Positions 59,974 to 64,000 of a stretch of 64,000 bases of DNA are shown piece by piece (the stretch's first letter is position 1; the number at the start of each line of letters is the position of its first letter). The position numbers were made by a program, and so were the translations under genes. The stretch is taken from positions 5,874,001-5,938,000 of the forward strand of contig NC_046673.1 in assembly GCF_003369915.1 (NCBI RefSeq), in the 5' to 3' direction. The notes under the pieces were generated by a model. That model was given only the letters and a program-made list of their open reading frames with translations. It did not search any database and was not told the DNA's origin. This stretch comes from Drosophila miranda (Eukaryota > Arthropoda > Insecta > Diptera > Drosophilidae).

Positions 59974-60741
59974 TTAATTCAAAAATCCATTCTTTGGACA
60001 ATTTTGATGACTGGTACCCTCGTATTTGCGGCATTACTTAAACAATTTTAATGATTAGTAGCTGTTTTGTTGGGAAATAATGCCACTAAAGACTTAAGTC
60101 TTACAATAAGACCGTACCATACAAAAAAAGGAGGAAACATAACATTTTAGCAAACTTCAACTTTTGTTCAATACGGCTAAAATTCCTATGAAAGGTCATT
60201 AATTTTTTTGAAAGTGCGCAAAGTCACAAAGTAGCAATTTTTGTCTCGTGCTCATTGGAATTTTTTTTTTCAAATTGTATCCTGCTTAAATTACATATAA
60301 TTTCAAAAAGTAATAAATATCTATTTTATTGAAGCAAAAGGGAGGGTTGGATAGGATTTCGAAGTTAACGATGTTCTTAATTTATTGCCAATTTAAATAG
60401 AACCAATAAAACTAACACTAAAAAACTTTTTGTTTTTTTAGGTGCTTTTAATCTTAGCCTTGTAGCTTATATATTTTCGATTTTTGCCGCTTTTTTAATT
60501 TTTTTTTGTGACTAGCTTGTACCAAAAAGCTCTAAACAATAATCTGGTCCTTGTAGTATAGTCTTTGCTTATATGGACTCTGAAATTCTAGCAGCATTAA
60601 CTCAAATAAAGTCAATTCGAATGCGTTCTATTGGACTTATGTTTTGAATGGAGCCATGCAGATCTCTAGTGCATGTATCCCTACACTCTTCGAGTACCGG
60701 GAATGAAAACACCTTCTTGGATGATATGGCACTCAATGGAG

Positions 60742-61044
60742 CTACATTTGTACTGGCAGTAATCTTGTACTATTCTTTTCATTCGTCACGCATTTCCAAA
60801 GTATAATGCTCTGTACCATTATGGTTTCATTATACATAATTCCTAGTTCCCACGAAATAGTATAACCAAAAACCCCAAGAAAAACAGAAATATTCCATTT
60901 ATACACGAGTTCGTGGTCAGATAACCCTTTATAGTACAGCCGGCGAGCAGTAATGCGTCTTCCAGCTAAGATACCACCACGCCCCCGTCCCCATCGCTGC
61001 CCCCACCAGTCGTCGCCAGGGGCATTATTGGTTGTGATTGGCAT
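60742..61044 (-). CDS. Candidate upstream coding exon, possibly the exchanger N terminus (low confidence)
   Basis: A minus-strand frame opens with ATG at 61044. It reads a Gly/Arg/Trp-rich start, then RRITARRLYYKGLSDHELVY and KWNISVFLGVFGYTISWELG, a membrane-like segment, with NIS and NET sites. It ends VTNEKNSTRLLPVQM-stop. It could be the cytoplasmic start and first membrane helix of the NCKX-type protein. A phase-1 GT (AATA|GTACAA) would join in frame to the exon at 58830, but the donor is weak. Confidence 0.35.
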   Translation of the reverse strand: MPITTNNAPGDDWWGQRWGRGRGGILAGRRITARRLYYKGLSDHELVYKWNISVFLGVFGYTISWELGIMYNETIMVQSIILWKCVTNEKNSTRLLPVQM

Positions 61045-63827
61045 TTCGATTGGAGTTTTACAGCATTGTTATTGCTATACGTACTATTGTGCATTTTGGC
61101 GTTGCTTAGCGGGAAGCGGCAGTTGAATCGACGCTCCAAAATAAATGGGACAGTCATGGAGGCGTCTCGGTCGTTTTCCACATGTTTGTTTTGATTTTGC
61201 TTCGTGTAAGTGCTTCTATACCCTTGAAGAGAGTTGTACGATTTGGGCAAAGCACGAAACCCACAATCTCCGCCTACATACATGCATATGTACATATGTA
61301 TGTACACATGCTCTTGATTAGCACTGACATTGGAATCGATAGAGCCATAGGCCATAGCCATAGCTTCGAAGCTGCACATACTATGTAATTACATGTGTAA
61401 AGAAGATAGTTTTTGATCTGATGATAGTCCAGCAATCCATTGGCATAGGAAACTATTGAAAAGCGAGGATGACAGAAGAACTACCGCTCTGAAAGGGTAT
61501 TAAAAGGTTCGGTACCGTGCTGGCCGTGACTCGTTATAATCTCTTTCATTGGCACGGGGACACGGTGATTATTTTATCTAGTCAGATTTACCAAGAAATT
61601 AAGCGACGCTGGTGCACTGCTGGGCGGGGGCTGGAGGGGGGCTGTTTCTGGGACCTTGTCTGAGGTTTCTGTGCGTGTGTGTGTGTGTGGGTGTGTGTGT
61701 GTGTGGGACAGTTAACGGTTATCAGCACTCTCCCGTTTACACCCTCCCATAAAGCAGCCCATTAATTACTATTGGCTTTTACGATTCGTTTCTTTTCGTT
61801 TCCATATTGTTAACCAAGTCCCCGGCGGCTGTGGGGCCTGGGCGGCAGAAACCAGATTGTGACGTCACTAACCTCTTGACCTGATTGCAGAGATTCGAAA
61901 TTTCTTCATCACGTGCGGATACGCTCGGTGGATTTCCCCCGTTTATGCTTTGTTTGTGTTTATCTGTGGAGAATTGCGTGCCAGAATGCATCAGCACTGC
62001 ACCTGCACCTGCACCACCAGAACCACCAGCAACACCAACAGCAACAACAACAACAACAGCGATCTACAACAAGGGCTGCACAATCAGTCATAATTGAATA
62101 ATTAGATGCACTGAGCACAGAGAAAATAAAGAAGAACACTGCCATCTGGAAATTGAAACGCGGCAAGCAAAAGACAATCGAGGCGAGTAAACATTAGGCT
62201 GCAGCGATCGATATCGATGGGTTCCATGGGTCCATGTCATCGTTCATATGTACATACATATGTATAGGCATATAGGCGCGTAGTACATAAATGTGTGTGA
62301 CACATATGCTTCACACTCGCGCTCACTCGCACACACACGGCCACAAAAGAAGCAACCATCCTATGGGACTGGTTAGCTCCGCTGCCAGATCTTACTTGGA
62401 GTCGCGCTGGCTGTGCAAACGAAATGCATTTGGCTCCACAGGTATGCAGCCCCAACTGAAGCTCAGGCCCGAACCGAACTGAGACGTGTCGCTCCATTCT
62501 AAGCCAAGCGAAGCTCAAAAACAGCGACCGAACCGAACCGAATTGAGCTTGACTTGCCGACAAACAAGTTTATTGAACTTGTGGCCAGCTGTCTGGCAGA
62601 GTGATTATGAGATGCATTGAAAAACCCAAACACACAGGCTGGGAACACTCCAGCCCCAACCTCAGCCTAAGCCCCAGACCCAGCCCCAGCACTGGTCGGA
62701 GTAGAGCCATTCTTGAGGGCCTTCCCTTCCCCATTCCAGTTGCGGAAATAGTGGAAATTCGATGACTTTTTTGCTGGCTTTGGGCAGCAATTAGGTAAAC
62801 GCCATCACCCCCACCTACCGCCCTTCGATACGCCCCTTGACGAATTATCCAATGCTCCTGCCCCTGGCCTCGCTCCATGCCCCGCTCACTTTGTAATCAA
62901 TAATTGTTTCGTTTTTTCTTCGTTTCATTTGCGAGGCGAGGGCTGGTCCAAGAGTTTGGGAAGCTCGTTAAAAGCCTCGCAGCCAATCGCACCAACTGGC
63001 ATCCAACTGGCTCCAAAGTATCTGGATAATTGTTCACTAAATACTATTCATTGGTTGGCTTGCTGCCTTGCGACTGTCGTCGGCTCTCGACTCTCGGCTG
63101 GGCATTGGTTCTGGTTATGGTCAGGCCGTACTTGCACTGGCCAACATAATGTTGGGCTAAGGAATGGGCATATGGGAATGTAAACTGTTAATTAATTAGT
63201 TAATGAACTGACGAGAAATGAGTAAATTTTGTTATTGGCTAACAGCGTAAGCCGAAGGAACTCAACTCATTTGGAATGGCAACAATGTAGGCTAGTAAAT
63301 GAAATAATGGCTAATAAATTAAACACTTTCTACGAGTGAGTAGTGTTTTCCCTATATATGTACAATGTAATAAATTATCTTACGAACTACAATTCAGTTC
63401 ACTTTAGACAAAAAATAAATTAACAAAAATCACTAAATCGTTTTAGTTCGTTTTAAAAAAAATTAAAATACAGACAGCTATACTATATATGCACCTGAGA
63501 CCGAAATACATCCATATATGCATCATGAATAATTACGAATATTTCGGGGAACGGAGAATAGTTTTGAAAAGAGTAAGAGCAATGAGGTTTTTTAGACTAA
63601 AAAAAACAGATGATAATCGATTAAAGGAATGTTATGTAAGTAATGTAATGTATTTAATGAAATATCGATGCGTTCTGACTTACCAAAAGATGACTTCTGT
63701 TATGCACATGGGAAGCGAGGACATGAAAACAGAATGACGAGAGGAATAATGTTTTATAATGAAGTAAGTACATAGATTATAAGACTATAAGCAGATCGAC
63801 CCCCGAAAATAATGTAAGCGAAAGTAT
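61045..63827. other. Non-coding region
   Basis: It contains (TG)n near 61671-61707, a CAGCAACAACAACAACAAC run near 62035-62060, ACATATGTACATACATATGT microsatellites and AT-rich DNA. I see no gene I can support, though it may hold 5' UTR sequence of the exchanger gene. Confidence 0.45.
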
Positions 63828-63991
63828 GCTTAGAATATTGGACAGCACTTTATAGAGGAACTATGCGCTTGGGTTGGGTCTTGAGCTTGTGGAAACCGTG
63901 TTGCATATTGCTTAGAATATTGGACAACACTTTATAGAGGAACTATGCGCTTGGGTTGGGTCTTGAGCTTGTGGAAACCGTGTTGCATGGT
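63828..63991. repeat. 82-bp tandem duplication
   Basis: GCTTAGAATATTGGACAGCA.. (63828-63909) is repeated at 63910-63991 with a single visible difference (GACAGC / GACAAC). It may continue beyond the window. Confidence 0.95.
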
Positions 63992-64000
63992 GCCGTCTAA

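Larger units (their letters stand above)
58831..60741 (-). other. Presumed intron of the exchanger gene with a pseudogene and a MITE
   Basis: It holds the awd pseudogene fragment (59321-59455), a repeat piece related to 32.1 kb (59555-59640), a MITE (59859-59973) and AT-rich DNA. No exon is recognised. Confidence 0.5.

Noticed and set aside
61885-62101. Plus-strand Pro/Thr-rich frame around 62 kb
   Set aside because: Produced by a CAC/CAG/CAA trinucleotide run, with no start context or splice sites supporting a gene.

Overview
This window is nuclear DNA of a Drosophila, most likely of the obscura group. The intron-rich genes have short introns and GT..AG junctions, and several proteins are recognisably fly proteins: Corkscrew, Suppressor of forked, a SNIP1-type FHA protein and an NCKX exchanger. 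There are many TACATACATATGTATG-type microsatellites. A dispersed repeat that I know as very common in obscura-group genomes (ends near TATACCCGATACT / AGTATCGGGTATA) occurs several times. csw and su(f) are both X-linked (Muller A) in D. melanogaster but at opposite ends of the chromosome, so this is probably Muller A with a rearranged gene order.

Layout. 1-13.4 kb: an intron of csw, the 3' coding exons of csw (second SH2 domain, phosphatase domain, two alternative C termini; 4765-8318, +), and a long AT-rich 3' region. 13.4-28.2 kb: a block of nested, broken transposable elements. It holds an LTR element remnant, a LOA/Jockey-like LINE with an open ORF1, a cluster of related LTR fragments with hairpin ends, an inverted LTR copy, a BEL/Pao element on the minus strand, and a non-autonomous DNA transposon with 14-bp terminal inverted repeats. 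28.9-30.2 kb: a two-exon C2H2 zinc-finger gene (-). 33.6-36.7 kb: a four-MADF plus C2H2 zinc-finger gene (+). 37.6-40.6 kb: su(f) (-, nine coding exons). 40.9-48.8 kb: a plus-strand unit with a distal 5' exon, a repeat-filled 4-kb intron, a two-exon CDS whose frame continues 302 codons past an in-frame UGA, and a second ORF downstream. 50.9-51.8 kb: a small secreted protein gene (-). 52.1-53.5 kb: the SNIP1-type gene (-), divergent from a small single-pass membrane protein gene (53.98-54.58 kb, +). 56.3-58.8 kb and probably beyond: an NCKX-type cation exchanger (-), with an awd (NDP kinase) pseudogene fragment upstream. The rest to 64 kb is non-coding as far as I can see.

The genes do not form a pathway. 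csw acts in receptor tyrosine kinase signalling, su(f) in mRNA 3'-end cleavage, SNIP1-type proteins in RNA processing/transcription, and NCKX in calcium extrusion. The most notable item is the candidate stop-codon readthrough gene at 45.4-47.5 kb with a further ORF behind it. Others are the csw C terminus read in two frames, and an NCKX that lacks an acidic residue linked to potassium dependence. No tRNA, rRNA or CRISPR was seen.
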